IMG/VR virus record: IMGVR_UViG_3300049893_001613 | Location: 1 to 64,000 of that record | Strand: one strand, 5' to 3' | Length of the DNA stretch: 64,000 nt | From: a virus | Shown: positions 19,651 through 28,851 of the stretch, one piece after another | Layout of the letters: every line of letters starts with the position of its first letter | How positions within the stretch are numbered: the first letter of the stretch is position 1 | Made by a program: the position numbers and the translations under genes | The notes under the pieces: generated by a model | The model's input: the letters and a program-made list of their open reading frames with translations, nothing else | Told to the model about the DNA's origin: nothing | Database searches by the model: none

Positions 19651-20110
19651 GAATTCCATATTCGAACTCCTTCTTCAACTACCGGTTGTAACAGAAGTCA
19701 GCATTACTTGTTTCAGCAAGAATCATATTCTCCTGCCGATGAAAGATGCTGTGCATAACTTACAACTCACTTACTACTGGTGGAAAGAAGCTGATACCGA
19801 ATTAAAGAAATACATTGATACTCCGGAGTTAATAGAAAACCCTGATGATCGCCAGTATATAAGCAGAGCTCCTACACTGATAGGAACTAAAGAACAACTG
19901 GATTACATCATTGATCATCTGAAGAATCTAAGTGACGACACACAAAAGTACCTGGAAGAATACCCCCTCCCTATGGGAGTAAAATACAAAGTTGAACAAG
20001 GTTACAATAACGTAATGGAAGCTATGTTCAATGCAGACATCTCAACTAAATATTATGAAGAATACAACAGACAGCAATCTGAATCAAGAAGCGGAACAAG
20101 TACAGTTTGA
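19643..20110 (+). CDS. Hypothetical protein
   Basis: 155 aa, mostly helical, acidic (TELKKYIDTPELIENPDDRQ, EQLDYIIDHLKNLSDDTQKY). Overlaps both neighbours, in keeping with a tightly packed operon upstream of the terminase. Not recognised. Confidence 0.68.
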   Translation: MNKNSIFELLLQLPVVTEVSITCFSKNHILLPMKDAVHNLQLTYYWWKEADTELKKYIDTPELIENPDDRQYISRAPTLIGTKEQLDYIIDHLKNLSDDTQKYLEEYPLPMGVKYKVEQGYNNVMEAMFNADISTKYYEEYNRQQSESRSGTSTV

Positions 20111-20672
20111 AGAAAACGATTCCGAGATAGCCGTTATGCTTAAATCAGTTATTAAAGCATATGAGGAAGCTTGGAACAGGAACAACGAGAAGAGTGAGAT
20201 CCGATTTTCCCTCACTATAACTACTCATAAAATATCTACACCAGAAGGTAATAAAGACTGTGCTTATCTCCGATTAGACAGATCTATCCGAGACAAAGGA
20301 TATAAAGAACAAGAGATAGAGAAAGACGGTGAAAAGGTTATTGATGATGGATGGACTAATCGTCTACTTCATCAGGAAGCTTACTTCTTCCGTAACATGC
20401 AAGAGCGTGTGGACCCGCGTGCCGTGTGGAAAGATCAGTTATACGTTAACTGCTTTGCACGTCTTATAGGTGCCGGTCTCGAGTATGCTGAATTACTACA
20501 ACGCTTAAAGCAAGTAGACAAAGCAAAAGAGATGGCTGGTATCAGTGATGAGGAAAAGCGCCTCAATGACCTTGGTCTTGTAAAAGCCGACTCAATGCCT
20601 GCAGAATTAAACGCAGAAGACAAGAAGTATAAAGAATGGCTTGCAGCTGAAAGAGCTAAAGAAGGATTATGA
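20055..20672 (+). CDS. Hypothetical protein
   Basis: 205 aa from ATG at 20055. Mixed alpha/beta core (EIRFSLTITTHKISTPEGN), followed by long charged helices ending AEDKKYKEWLAAERAKEGL. Its start lies 56 nt inside the upstream gene and its stop overlaps the next small gene. Not recognised. Confidence 0.7.
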   Translation: MKNTTDSNLNQEAEQVQFEENDSEIAVMLKSVIKAYEEAWNRNNEKSEIRFSLTITTHKISTPEGNKDCAYLRLDRSIRDKGYKEQEIEKDGEKVIDDGWTNRLLHQEAYFFRNMQERVDPRAVWKDQLYVNCFARLIGAGLEYAELLQRLKQVDKAKEMAGISDEEKRLNDLGLVKADSMPAELNAEDKKYKEWLAAERAKEGL

Positions 20673-20803
20673 TAGCTGTAATTGTAATTACAATAAGAGA
20701 CATTGTAGCTTTAACATTTATATCCTTGATTATTCTACTCTTTCTGGGTATATGGTTAAAAGAACAGATCACTAAAATTAAACACAAAATATGGAAACAG
20801 TAA
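20669..20803 (+). CDS. Tiny membrane protein
   Basis: 44 aa: MIAVIVITIRDIVALTFISL then a continuous hydrophobic helix and a basic tail. ATG overlaps the upstream TGA (ATGA) and its stop overlaps the next start. Confidence 0.6.
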   Translation: MIAVIVITIRDIVALTFISLIILLFLGIWLKEQITKIKHKIWKQ

Positions 20804-21012
20804 GAGCAAAATTAAGTTGCACATCAGCAGTAAAAGGACCCTATGGAACCCAGGTTAGTTTCTGGGCACTATACAGTAACAATCCTGAAGATAATTCGTT
20901 TGCACAGGCAACACCATCAGCACAACTAAACATGATGGTGAATAACCCAAGCGCAGAAGAATTCTTTGAACCTGGTAAAACTTATTTCTTAGACTTTAAG
21001 AAAGTTGAGTAA
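20791..21012 (+). CDS. Conserved phage hypothetical (KLxC...EDNSF...PGK family)
   Basis: 73 aa. The pattern KLSCTSAVKGPYGTQVSFWA, EDNS(F)AQATPSAQLNM and PGKTYFLDF is a recurring small phage protein of unknown function, seen across unrelated dsDNA phages (from memory). Compact beta fold expected. Stop overlaps the next start (TAATG). Confidence 0.72.
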   Translation: METVRAKLSCTSAVKGPYGTQVSFWALYSNNPEDNSFAQATPSAQLNMMVNNPSAEEFFEPGKTYFLDFKKVE

Positions 21013-21341
21013 TGACTGAACAATTAATTCAACCTAAATCCCTGGGAGCGTACATAAGGTGCCTCTCAGGGCTCTTTATAACTAAAGACAACCCCAACGG
21101 TTTGTCTCCTAAGGAGCTTACGGTACTCGCGTGCTTGCTCGCCTTGGTTGGGGACGCATCTAAAGAACTTGATGCAGACGTGAGACTTGAAGCTTCAAAC
21201 CAACTGAACCAGAGCTATCAGGTAACTACAAACTATATCAATAAGTTTCGTAAGAAGGGAGCAGTAACAAAAGACAACCGGTTACATCCGGTGTTGTTTA
21301 AGAAGCGAATAGTAATAGAATATGGAGAAGACATTTTGTAA
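21012..21341 (+). CDS. Hypothetical, possible helix-turn-helix protein
   Basis: 109 aa, helical. Residues 30-80 (SPKELTVLACLLALVGDASK ... NYINKFRKKG) could form a winged-helix or HTH. It may be a regulator or a small packaging protein. Not confidently recognised. Confidence 0.6.
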   Translation: MTEQLIQPKSLGAYIRCLSGLFITKDNPNGLSPKELTVLACLLALVGDASKELDADVRLEASNQLNQSYQVTTNYINKFRKKGAVTKDNRLHPVLFKKRIVIEYGEDIL

Positions 21342-21639
21342 TCTTGTAATACTAAAAGAAGTTGCAACTGAACTTGGTCTCGACTTTAAAACAGTCAAGA
21401 ACATGGTGGACTCCCAGAGCGAGTACACCAAGGTTGTAATGGAATCAGATAGTTTCGATTCTATCCGGTGGCCATATCTTGGAGTTTTCAAATCAAAGCC
21501 TAAAGAAGTTCAGATGATCAACCACTTAAAAGGTATGACACCTGAGCAGGCAGCAGAATTCAAGAAGCTTGTACGGACAGGTAAGATTAAACTAAATCAT
21601 TGGGAAGATAAACTAAAAAAACATGGATCTGGAACATAA
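21322..21639 (+). CDS. Hypothetical protein, HTH-like N-terminus
   Basis: 105 aa. Residues 10-35 (ILKEVATELGLDFKTVKNMV) read as a helix-turn-helix; the rest is basic and helical. Overlaps both neighbours. A terminase small-subunit or regulator role is possible but unproven. Confidence 0.6.
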   Translation: MEKTFCNLVILKEVATELGLDFKTVKNMVDSQSEYTKVVMESDSFDSIRWPYLGVFKSKPKEVQMINHLKGMTPEQAAEFKKLVRTGKIKLNHWEDKLKKHGSGT

Positions 21640-21937
21640 CTTTAACTTCAACGATCCTGTTGAAGTAACTACAATCTTCAGGATGCCTGAGATCAGTGGT
21701 AAACCAAAAGAATACAGCAGCAAGATTTGCTTTGGCTGGGAAGACATTAAACTGGTAGAAGAGCACGCGTATGCAGATGACTGGGAGACCTACAAGGGTC
21801 CTAAGTACTGGATAACCCTGCATCATGAACCACAAGGCCGGTTGGTACTTGGTAATTACATGAGTATGGCCGAGCACTGGAGACACTTCCGTAACCGCTA
21901 CCCTTTATTCAGAGACGCACCAACAGACGAAGACTAA
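21623..21937 (+). CDS. Hypothetical protein
   Basis: 104 aa, acidic, with many aromatic residues (WEDIKLVEEHAYADDWETYK, YWITLHHEPQGRLVLGNYMS). Alpha/beta. Followed after 1 nt by the gene upstream of terminase. Not recognised. Confidence 0.65.
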   Translation: MDLEHNFNFNDPVEVTTIFRMPEISGKPKEYSSKICFGWEDIKLVEEHAYADDWETYKGPKYWITLHHEPQGRLVLGNYMSMAEHWRHFRNRYPLFRDAPTDED

Positions 21938-21938
21938 T

Positions 21939-22562
21939 ATGGAATGGCTTAAACTAGACGAAAACGGAGAGATACAGTTTGTATCTGAAGAGTGCAAGCT
22001 TGTGCCTGAAGTACAGGCTCTCCTTACTCTCAACTACAATAAACAGCCCAGAGATCATGATGGCCGGAAGAAGTTTCGTGCCAAGAATGAACTTAAATAC
22101 CTGTATCTGGCTTACTCACTTAAATCCCCGTACAGGGACTACAGTGAAAAAGAACGTATAGAAGAAGCGAAGCTGGACTGCAACCTGGATGGTAGCTGGA
22201 CCCCCTCCCCTGAATTAATTGCTTTAATTGAAAAGTACAAAAGAGGCACCCCAGGTAAGATAAATCGTTTATTAACAACTGTGACAAAATTCATTGATAA
22301 ATTTGAAACGCATTTGAACACCGTTGACCTTAATGAACGCACTGCTACCGGTGGACTTATACATTCTCCCAAAGCTATCATTGACACTCTTGAACGTTTA
22401 CCACGACTGGCTGAAACTCTGCAAGAATTAGAGAACCAGGCTAAGCTTGGAATTATCAGCAAGGTAACGTCTAAAGGAGATCATGAAGTAGGATGGATGG
22501 CAATGCAGGGTACTGGTGGTAAACCTACACATGTCAGTACAACAAGCGAAGACGATGACTAA
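21939..22562 (+). CDS. Protein upstream of terminase (possible small-subunit role)
   Basis: 207 aa, highly charged and helical, with a Gly-rich, Thr/Asp-ending tail. Its stop overlaps the terminase start (TAATGG), the usual place of a small terminase subunit or a packaging cofactor in this phage type. No HTH is obvious. Role inferred from position. Confidence 0.6.
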   Translation: MEWLKLDENGEIQFVSEECKLVPEVQALLTLNYNKQPRDHDGRKKFRAKNELKYLYLAYSLKSPYRDYSEKERIEEAKLDCNLDGSWTPSPELIALIEKYKRGTPGKINRLLTTVTKFIDKFETHLNTVDLNERTATGGLIHSPKAIIDTLERLPRLAETLQELENQAKLGIISKVTSKGDHEVGWMAMQGTGGKPTHVSTTSEDDD

Positions 22563-24697
22563 TGGAAATTATAAAGGACATACCACATAAATTAAGAGGA
22601 GCGTTTAACAAAGACCTCCTCTTAAATACATACTTTGAGCACACAGAACTATTCAGTCCTGCAGCTAAAGACTACCTCACCCAGGGTAAATACTGTGGTG
22701 AGGTTTTCAATTCTAAGAAGTACAACATCTACTGGAGCCGGGAACGTGAGCGATGCATTCACGGATTTGAAAATCCTCAGACTAAACTATGGATCCCGGG
22801 TAAGCTCTACTTCTTTCTTAATTACAAACAGATGAGAATCATCCACCCTGATGACGTGGGTAAAAAAAGAGGTAGACGTATCACCACGTTCCCAAGGTTC
22901 TGGCCTATTCACTACTTCTTTGCCATGGATTACATGACAGCCGTAGAAGAAGGTCTTAACATGGCTGTACTTAAACCCCGTGATACAGGTTTCTCAGAAT
23001 TACTCTCATCTTTTGGTACTCACGAGTATACCTTCCAGACAGAAAACCCTGTGTTCTTCTTTGTAGCGATTGAACGTTACCTGAACAAAGACGGAGTGCT
23101 CTCTAAAGCCTGGGACCAACTGGACTTCCTTAACCTCCACACTGAGCGTGCTTTCAAACACCTTCGTCAGTATAAAGACCAGGACTTACACAAACAGGCA
23201 AGTCACTTTGATCCTGAATTGGGTGGTAAGGTTAAAACCGGTGGTGAAATCCAGGGAGCCGTAGTTGATCACCCGCGTAAGCTCCGTGGTGCCCGTGGTT
23301 ATGTAAACTTTGAAGAAGGTGGTTCATTCCCTAACCTTGAGGATAGCTGGATGACTGCAAAAGACTTGGCTGAACAGGGGGGTGTGAAATTTGCACACAT
23401 GCTGGTGTGGGGAACCGGTGGTGAACAGGGCCCGGGTATTGCCGGCCTTGAAAAGATCTTCCTTAATCCTGACTTATTTGATTGTCTTGGATTCGAGAAC
23501 TGCTGGGAGACAGATATAACTCTTCCAAACGACCATGGTTTCTTCTTCCCGGCATGGGCCTGCAAGACCAAATTTATGGACAAGTGGGGTAACACTAACT
23601 TTGAAGCCGCTCGTCTGGCACTAGAGGAAGAACGCTACAAACTCTCAAAAGGATCCCAAGCCTTAAAAGACAAACGTGTATCTGAACAACCTTTCACTCC
23701 TTCAGAAGCTTTAATGCGTCTGCAGGATAACCCGTTCCCGGTAGAGAAACTTCAAAAGCAATTACGACTTATAGATTCTTCTCCGGAGATCAAAGGTATG
23801 ATCAAACATGGTGACCTTGAGATAGAAGACGGTAAAGTAAGATTCAAGCTTAAGCACGATGCTGAGCCCGTGGACAAGTATCCTCACAAGACAACTGATG
23901 TCCTGGAAGGAGCAATCTCTATATTCGAATCACCTCTTCGCGATGAGTTTGAGAAAGTACCTGACAATCTGTACTACATTGTAGCAGACTGTTTTGCTGT
24001 GGACACTGAACAGGCGACTGACTGGACTTCCCTTGGTGCCTTCTTTGTGTACAAGAGAAGTAATACCCTCTTCCCAACTGAAGACGACATCCTTGTAGCC
24101 TGGTATGCCGGCCGGCCTCCTCGCGTACAGGACTTCCACCGAAGAGTCTTCATGGCTGCCCGCTACTACAACGCTATTGTCCAGACCGAGATCAAAGGTG
24201 GAGGACAGGAATTACTGAACTACGCTAAAAACCATGGTTTCGTAGAATATTGCGGAGAAAGACCAACAGTCTTCAACCAGGATAAAGACTACAAGAAAGT
24301 ATCCGGACGGCAGTTCTTTGTGAGGATTGAAGAGAATACAAAACCAGAAAGAATTCAGAAGCTGGTAGACTGGCTGTTAAAGGAAAGAAACTTGAAGATA
24401 GAAGGGAATGAAACTCAATATGTTCTTAACCTTGAGCGTATATACGACCGGGCACTACTCGAGGAGTTGATTAAGTTCAATCCAAATGGTAACTTTGACC
24501 GGATCTCGTGTCTGCTGGTCCTTATGACGATCCAGCAGGAGGCGGAATTACAAACTATCGTTGAACAGGCTAAACAAAATAAAGATCATATTTTTTCCAG
24601 ACCGCTCTTTTCAGATAACCCTAATCACCGCAAGAACATGCTTTCTGCGAAGGAAATGATGAGAGTAGATGGTAGAAACAATGACTTAATTATCTAA
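22562..24697 (+). CDS. terL: Terminase large subunit
   Basis: 711 aa DNA-packaging motor. ATPase part: Walker A variant KPRDTGFSE at 138-146, Walker B with YVNFEEGG at 247-254 (E251/E252). Nuclease part (RNase H-like): IVADCFAVD near 475 gives the first Asp, an acidic residue in QTEIKGGGQE near 545, and a late Asp in NFDRISCLLV near 645. Length and motif spacing fit Bacteroidota phage terminases. A free-standing HNH gene follows at once, overlapping the stop. Confidence 0.93.
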   Translation: MEIIKDIPHKLRGAFNKDLLLNTYFEHTELFSPAAKDYLTQGKYCGEVFNSKKYNIYWSRERERCIHGFENPQTKLWIPGKLYFFLNYKQMRIIHPDDVGKKRGRRITTFPRFWPIHYFFAMDYMTAVEEGLNMAVLKPRDTGFSELLSSFGTHEYTFQTENPVFFFVAIERYLNKDGVLSKAWDQLDFLNLHTERAFKHLRQYKDQDLHKQASHFDPELGGKVKTGGEIQGAVVDHPRKLRGARGYVNFEEGGSFPNLEDSWMTAKDLAEQGGVKFAHMLVWGTGGEQGPGIAGLEKIFLNPDLFDCLGFENCWETDITLPNDHGFFFPAWACKTKFMDKWGNTNFEAARLALEEERYKLSKGSQALKDKRVSEQPFTPSEALMRLQDNPFPVEKLQKQLRLIDSSPEIKGMIKHGDLEIEDGKVRFKLKHDAEPVDKYPHKTTDVLEGAISIFESPLRDEFEKVPDNLYYIVADCFAVDTEQATDWTSLGAFFVYKRSNTLFPTEDDILVAWYAGRPPRVQDFHRRVFMAARYYNAIVQTEIKGGGQELLNYAKNHGFVEYCGERPTVFNQDKDYKKVSGRQFFVRIEENTKPERIQKLVDWLLKERNLKIEGNETQYVLNLERIYDRALLEELIKFNPNGNFDRISCLLVLMTIQQEAELQTIVEQAKQNKDHIFSRPLFSDNPNHRKNMLSAKEMMRVDGRNNDLII

Positions 24698-25038
24698 TGA
24701 CGAAGAAAGAGCGAGCCGATTACATGAAAAAGTATAGGCAGACAAAGATTAAGAGACAGAGAGAACACGAAAAAATAGTCAAACTAGCTAAGCGACAATA
24801 CGTTACAGACTATCTTTTAGCTCATCCTTGTGTGGATTGTGGAGAAAAGGATATTATTGTACTCGAATTTGACCATGTAAGAGGAGACAAAAAATATAAT
24901 GTGAGTAACCTAATAATGCAAAGTTACGGCTTGAACACGTTAATTACAGAAATTGAAAAGTGTGAAGTTAGATGTGCTAACTGCCATCGAAGAATTACTC
25001 ATAAACGAAGACTAACAAATGACATTAGTAAAAAGTAA
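24697..25038 (+). CDS. HNH endonuclease between terminase and portal
   Basis: 113 aa. Zinc knuckles CVDC (45-48) and CANC (93-96) surround the DH of the HNH core (EFDHVRG, D59-H60) and the CHRRITH end. The basic N-terminus (KKYRQTKIKRQREHEK) would bind DNA. HNH enzymes near terminases can assist cos cleavage, but a free-standing homing nuclease is equally possible. Its A/T-richer codons differ from the flanking genes, which favours insertion. Confidence 0.85.
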   Translation: MTKKERADYMKKYRQTKIKRQREHEKIVKLAKRQYVTDYLLAHPCVDCGEKDIIVLEFDHVRGDKKYNVSNLIMQSYGLNTLITEIEKCEVRCANCHRRITHKRRLTNDISKK

Positions 25039-27409
25039 AACAACCAGAGTACCGAAGCTTAGGGTATCTGAAAAAATAAAGAGAGCTAATGACTTTGAAC
25101 ACACTAAAAGTGTCATGGATCACTATATCTCGGCCTGTACGTTCGTTGATGAAATCGTCAATCCTACTGTCAGAGATGTACGTATCTTCTACGATGCATA
25201 CAATAACCGCCTTCCTGACGATTACTTCAGATATGTTACTAACCCTCTGAATTCTTCAAATCAGGAATATACCAACTGGCCGGCCCGCTTAAGAGCCTAC
25301 AGTATCATCCGTCCAAACGTAGACCTGTTAGAAGGAGAATACGAAAAGCGTCCCTTTGCTTTTACAGTAAAGGTTCATAACGCGGACGCAGTAAATACTT
25401 ACCAGGAACAGGAGTATCAACAGATCCTTCAAATCCTGCAACAACAGTTCATCAATGCTCTGAATGAGCAGGGTATGGACACCGGTGTACCAACTCAGGA
25501 AACAGAGATGCCTGAGGGAATCAAAAAGAAATTATCATCAAACTACAGAGACCAGCGTGCTGTAATGGCAGAAGCTGCTCTGGATATCATTATTGACCAG
25601 CAACAGCTGGAGGAAACATTCAAGCGCTTATTCCGTGACTGGCTTATTGCCGGTGAGTGCTTCACTTACAAAGGTGTACGTGGAGGAGGAGTAGTACACG
25701 AACGTGTATCACCTCTCGATATCGACTACGACAAATCACCTGATACAGAATACATCGAGGACGGACAGTGGGCTACAAGACGTATGTACATGACGCCAGC
25801 CGATGTAACCGATTTGTTCCACAAGGAACTTGACGAAGATGAGCTGGACCTTATCGAAGATGAGAACGGCCACATGACTCTTCGTGCTGTAGGTACCGGT
25901 ATGCAGGCCGCTATCCGGGACGACAAAGATCTTCGCAGATCTAAAGTTATTGTGTACCACGTAGTATGGAAATACCTTGTTAAGATTGGAATCCTGAGCT
26001 TCCCTAACCAGTTTGGTGAGATGGAAGAGATGGAAGTTCCGGAAACTTACAAACCAAATAAAGAAGCTGGAGAAAGTGTAGAATGGTACTGGGTTAATGA
26101 AGTGTGGGAAGGATATCGTATCTCTTCAAACATTTACATGGGAATCCAGCCGGTTCCAAGCCAGAGAAGTACCGTGAACAACTTATCCTCATGTAAGCTA
26201 CCTTACAATGGAAAACGCTTCTCAGATACGCACTCACAGAACGTATCAGTAGTGGAGATGGGAATGCCTTACGAGACATTGCACCGTATCCTCCACTTCA
26301 ACTTAGAAAAGACAATAGCAAAATCCAAAGGCAAGATTGCCCTGATAGACCAGAACGTAATCCCCAAGAAATATGGTTGGGATGAAGACAAGTTCTTCTA
26401 CTGGGCTGAAGCTACGGGTTTTGGTTTGATAGACCGAACACAACCTGGGGTTGACAAAAGCTTTAACCAGTACTCCGTATTGGACCTTGGTCTGTACCAG
26501 CACATTTCATCACTCATTGAGATTATGACTTATGTCAAACAGGAATGGGATGAATTACTTGGTATCACAAGACAGCGTAAGGGAGATGTTAAAGCGTCAG
26601 ACTCCGTAAGGGGTACCCAGGCGGCTATCAGCCAGTCTGCAGTTATTTCAGAAAAAGTATTCTCACGCTTTGAAGAATTCGTTCGTTCAGAACTTGAAGG
26701 ATTACTTGATGTATCCAAGCTCGCATGGATAGACGGCTTCCAGGCTATGCACCAGGGAGACGACATGAGATCTGCTATTCTGCAGATTGATCCGGCACAA
26801 TACATAGAAGCTGACTTTGGGGTTTATATCTCCCGTTCAGCCCGTGATCTGCAGAACCTGGAAATGGTTCGTCAGCAAGTACAGTCATTTGCTCAAAATG
26901 GGGCAGCTCCGTCAACTATCATTGATGTTGTACAGGCCCGTTCATTATCCAAGCTTAGAAACCTATTAAAGGAAGCTGAGCAAAAGTCTATGGAAGCTAA
27001 TCAGCAGATGCAGATGTCTGAAGCTGAAGCGCAGGAAAGGCTGGAAATGATTAAAGGTTCATTCCTTGAATTACAGGGTTACCTGAAAGAACGTCAGATC
27101 CATGTACAGTACGACCGTGAAGAAGATCTTGAGTTGCTGAAGCAATCAGGAGTTGATCAAAATCCGGATGAAACCGTAATTGATCCTTCAGGAGCTCAGA
27201 AAGTAATGCTGGATGATCAGAATAAGAAACGTGAAATAGCACTAAAGGAACGAAGTGAAGCAATAAAAGCAAGCCAAAAGAACCGGGAACTCGATTTGAA
27301 AGAAAAAGAGTTAACAGTACGCGAGCGTATAGCTGACAAAGCTAATGCGACTGCTATCAAGAATAAGGTTGTTGGTGAACGTAACAAAGCAAAATCAAAA
27401 TCTAAATAA
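25019..27409 (+). CDS. Portal protein
   Basis: 796 aa. Position directly after terminase and the long alpha/beta body with a DYDKSPDTEYIEDGQWA segment, a QEWDELLGITRQRKGDVKAS active-loop-like stretch, and a 150-residue Glu/Lys/Gln coiled-coil C-terminus fit phage portals of the crAss-like type. The portal ring docks the terminase and the tail rings. Starts inside the HNH gene end (20-nt overlap). Confidence 0.85.
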   Translation: MTLVKSKTTRVPKLRVSEKIKRANDFEHTKSVMDHYISACTFVDEIVNPTVRDVRIFYDAYNNRLPDDYFRYVTNPLNSSNQEYTNWPARLRAYSIIRPNVDLLEGEYEKRPFAFTVKVHNADAVNTYQEQEYQQILQILQQQFINALNEQGMDTGVPTQETEMPEGIKKKLSSNYRDQRAVMAEAALDIIIDQQQLEETFKRLFRDWLIAGECFTYKGVRGGGVVHERVSPLDIDYDKSPDTEYIEDGQWATRRMYMTPADVTDLFHKELDEDELDLIEDENGHMTLRAVGTGMQAAIRDDKDLRRSKVIVYHVVWKYLVKIGILSFPNQFGEMEEMEVPETYKPNKEAGESVEWYWVNEVWEGYRISSNIYMGIQPVPSQRSTVNNLSSCKLPYNGKRFSDTHSQNVSVVEMGMPYETLHRILHFNLEKTIAKSKGKIALIDQNVIPKKYGWDEDKFFYWAEATGFGLIDRTQPGVDKSFNQYSVLDLGLYQHISSLIEIMTYVKQEWDELLGITRQRKGDVKASDSVRGTQAAISQSAVISEKVFSRFEEFVRSELEGLLDVSKLAWIDGFQAMHQGDDMRSAILQIDPAQYIEADFGVYISRSARDLQNLEMVRQQVQSFAQNGAAPSTIIDVVQARSLSKLRNLLKEAEQKSMEANQQMQMSEAEAQERLEMIKGSFLELQGYLKERQIHVQYDREEDLELLKQSGVDQNPDETVIDPSGAQKVMLDDQNKKREIALKERSEAIKASQKNRELDLKEKELTVRERIADKANATAIKNKVVGERNKAKSKSK

Positions 27410-27411
27410 AA

Positions 27412-27624
27412 ATGAGTAGAGAGTCAACAACCGACTTCGCGTACATCGTTATGGGAGTAGCAACAGCTACTAGCATAGGTAGCTTCCTTTTCCAGGCAGT
27501 AGGTGCTGTAATCCTTGGTATCCTTGGAGCCTTGGGTGGATATCTGTTTAACAGGTTCCTCCGGCACAAGATAGAATCGTTTCTTAAAAAATCTAAAGAG
27601 AAAAACAATGAAAAAGCTGAATAG
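27412..27624 (+). CDS. Small Gly-rich membrane protein
   Basis: 70 aa. A hydrophobic Gly/Ala-rich stretch (about 10-48) suggests one or two membrane helices; basic tail. Sits 2 nt after the portal stop. Could be a holin or a minor virion component. Not recognised. Confidence 0.6.
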   Translation: MSRESTTDFAYIVMGVATATSIGSFLFQAVGAVILGILGALGGYLFNRFLRHKIESFLKKSKEKNNEKAE

Positions 27625-27629
27625 ATTCT

Positions 27630-27646
27630 ATGTTACCTGGTAACAT
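27630..27646. promoter_or_regulatory. Perfect palindrome upstream of the scaffold/capsid promoter
   Basis: ATGTTACC-T-GGTAACAT, an 8-bp inverted repeat with a single central base, followed by ACATT-acc-AATGT. Lies 23 nt upstream of a TATATTTG box. Looks like a dimeric-regulator operator. Confidence 0.6.
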
Positions 27647-27668
27647 TACCAATGTAAAAATCTATTCC

Positions 27669-27676
27669 TATATTTG
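27669..27676 (+). promoter_or_regulatory. Bacteroidota-type -7 box for scaffold/capsid operon
   Basis: TATATTTG matches TAnnTTTG exactly. No clear TTG lies at -33, so an activator at the upstream palindrome may be needed. The scaffold ATG is 21 nt downstream. Confidence 0.6.
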
Positions 27677-27696
27677 ACGCACTAAACAACTAAACT

Positions 27697-28824
27697 ATGG
27701 CTAAGAAAGACAAACCTCTGAGTTTCTCAGACTTTGAAGCTGACAACAGCTTGATCGACAACGAGGAAGAAGAAATTGTTCCTCCTGTTGACGAAGAGGA
27801 AGAAGAAGACCAGGATGAACCACCTGTAGAAAAAAAGGTACAGAAGAAACCGGTTAAGAAAGTGGCTGCAAAGGCACCTCCGGTTGAAGAAGAAGAGGAA
27901 GAAGAGGAAGAGGTTGTACCTCCAGCTCCTGAAGAGGAGGAAGAGGAAGATGATCAACCAGATCCTGAAGCATCTCTTAAATTCTTCGAAGAAGTAGACA
28001 AAATCACAGGGCAGGCTGTTGATGTGGATTACGGGGATATTGACCCTTTAACCCCTCAAGGTGTAGCTCTAAGAGAAAAAGCGGTACGCGAAGCAGCTCT
28101 TGATAGCTGGCTTGAAGAAATCGAAGAAAGATTTCCACAGGTATACAGAGCACTTGTACATGCTAATAACGGGGGAAACGTTGCAGAACTGTTCACCCAG
28201 ACGACTTCCAGGGATTACTCTAAAGTAGTTCTGAAAGAAGGAGATGACACAGTAGCTAAGGAAATCCTCAGGGACTATTACAAAAGCAAAGGTGTCAAAA
28301 ATGAAGACAAACTCCGTAAGTTAATAGAGACGGACGAGGATTCAGAAAACGGATTGATTGCCGAAGCCCAGTCAGCACTGGAAGAACTCCAGGCTGAACA
28401 GGAAGAACAAAAAGTAGCAATCATCGAGGAACAGCGTAAAAAAGCTGACGAACAGAAGAAAAAGGATCAGATCCTTATCACTGCAATCGATGATGTACTT
28501 GAATCCAGACAACTGCACAGCTTCAAGATCCCAGACAGGGTGGAAGCAAACCAGTTCCGGAAGTTCCTGATGGACAACGTGAGACGGACAGGGGAAGGTA
28601 AGTATGAACTTGCTACTCCGCTTGATCAGTCAAACCTGGAAACAATCTTACAATACCAGTACTTCCAGTTTAAAAAGGGAGACCTGAGTAAGATAATCCA
28701 GCAGAAGGCAGTAACCGAACAGGCTAAAAAGCTGAAGCTCAAACTAAGAAGTGAGCAGGACAAAACAAAGAAAAACACAGAAGAGGAAGGCCGTACAGGT
28801 AAACTCTCTCTAAGAGACTTTTAA
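27697..28824 (+). CDS. Capsid scaffold-like acidic protein
   Basis: 375 aa. Residues 15-95 hold long Glu runs mixed with PP and KK blocks (disordered, very acidic), followed by helical, charged segments with coiled-coil character to the end. Position directly before the major capsid gene and composition fit a scaffolding protein that is lost or cleaved on maturation. Confidence 0.75.
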   Translation: MAKKDKPLSFSDFEADNSLIDNEEEEIVPPVDEEEEEDQDEPPVEKKVQKKPVKKVAAKAPPVEEEEEEEEEVVPPAPEEEEEEDDQPDPEASLKFFEEVDKITGQAVDVDYGDIDPLTPQGVALREKAVREAALDSWLEEIEERFPQVYRALVHANNGGNVAELFTQTTSRDYSKVVLKEGDDTVAKEILRDYYKSKGVKNEDKLRKLIETDEDSENGLIAEAQSALEELQAEQEEQKVAIIEEQRKKADEQKKKDQILITAIDDVLESRQLHSFKIPDRVEANQFRKFLMDNVRRTGEGKYELATPLDQSNLETILQYQYFQFKKGDLSKIIQQKAVTEQAKKLKLKLRSEQDKTKKNTEEEGRTGKLSLRDF

Positions 28825-28851
28825 TAAACAAAAAATAAATTCTAAAATACA

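Noticed and set aside
27727-27957. 76-aa minus-strand Phe/Leu-rich frame
   Set aside because: It is the antisense of the Glu-run region of the scaffold gene.
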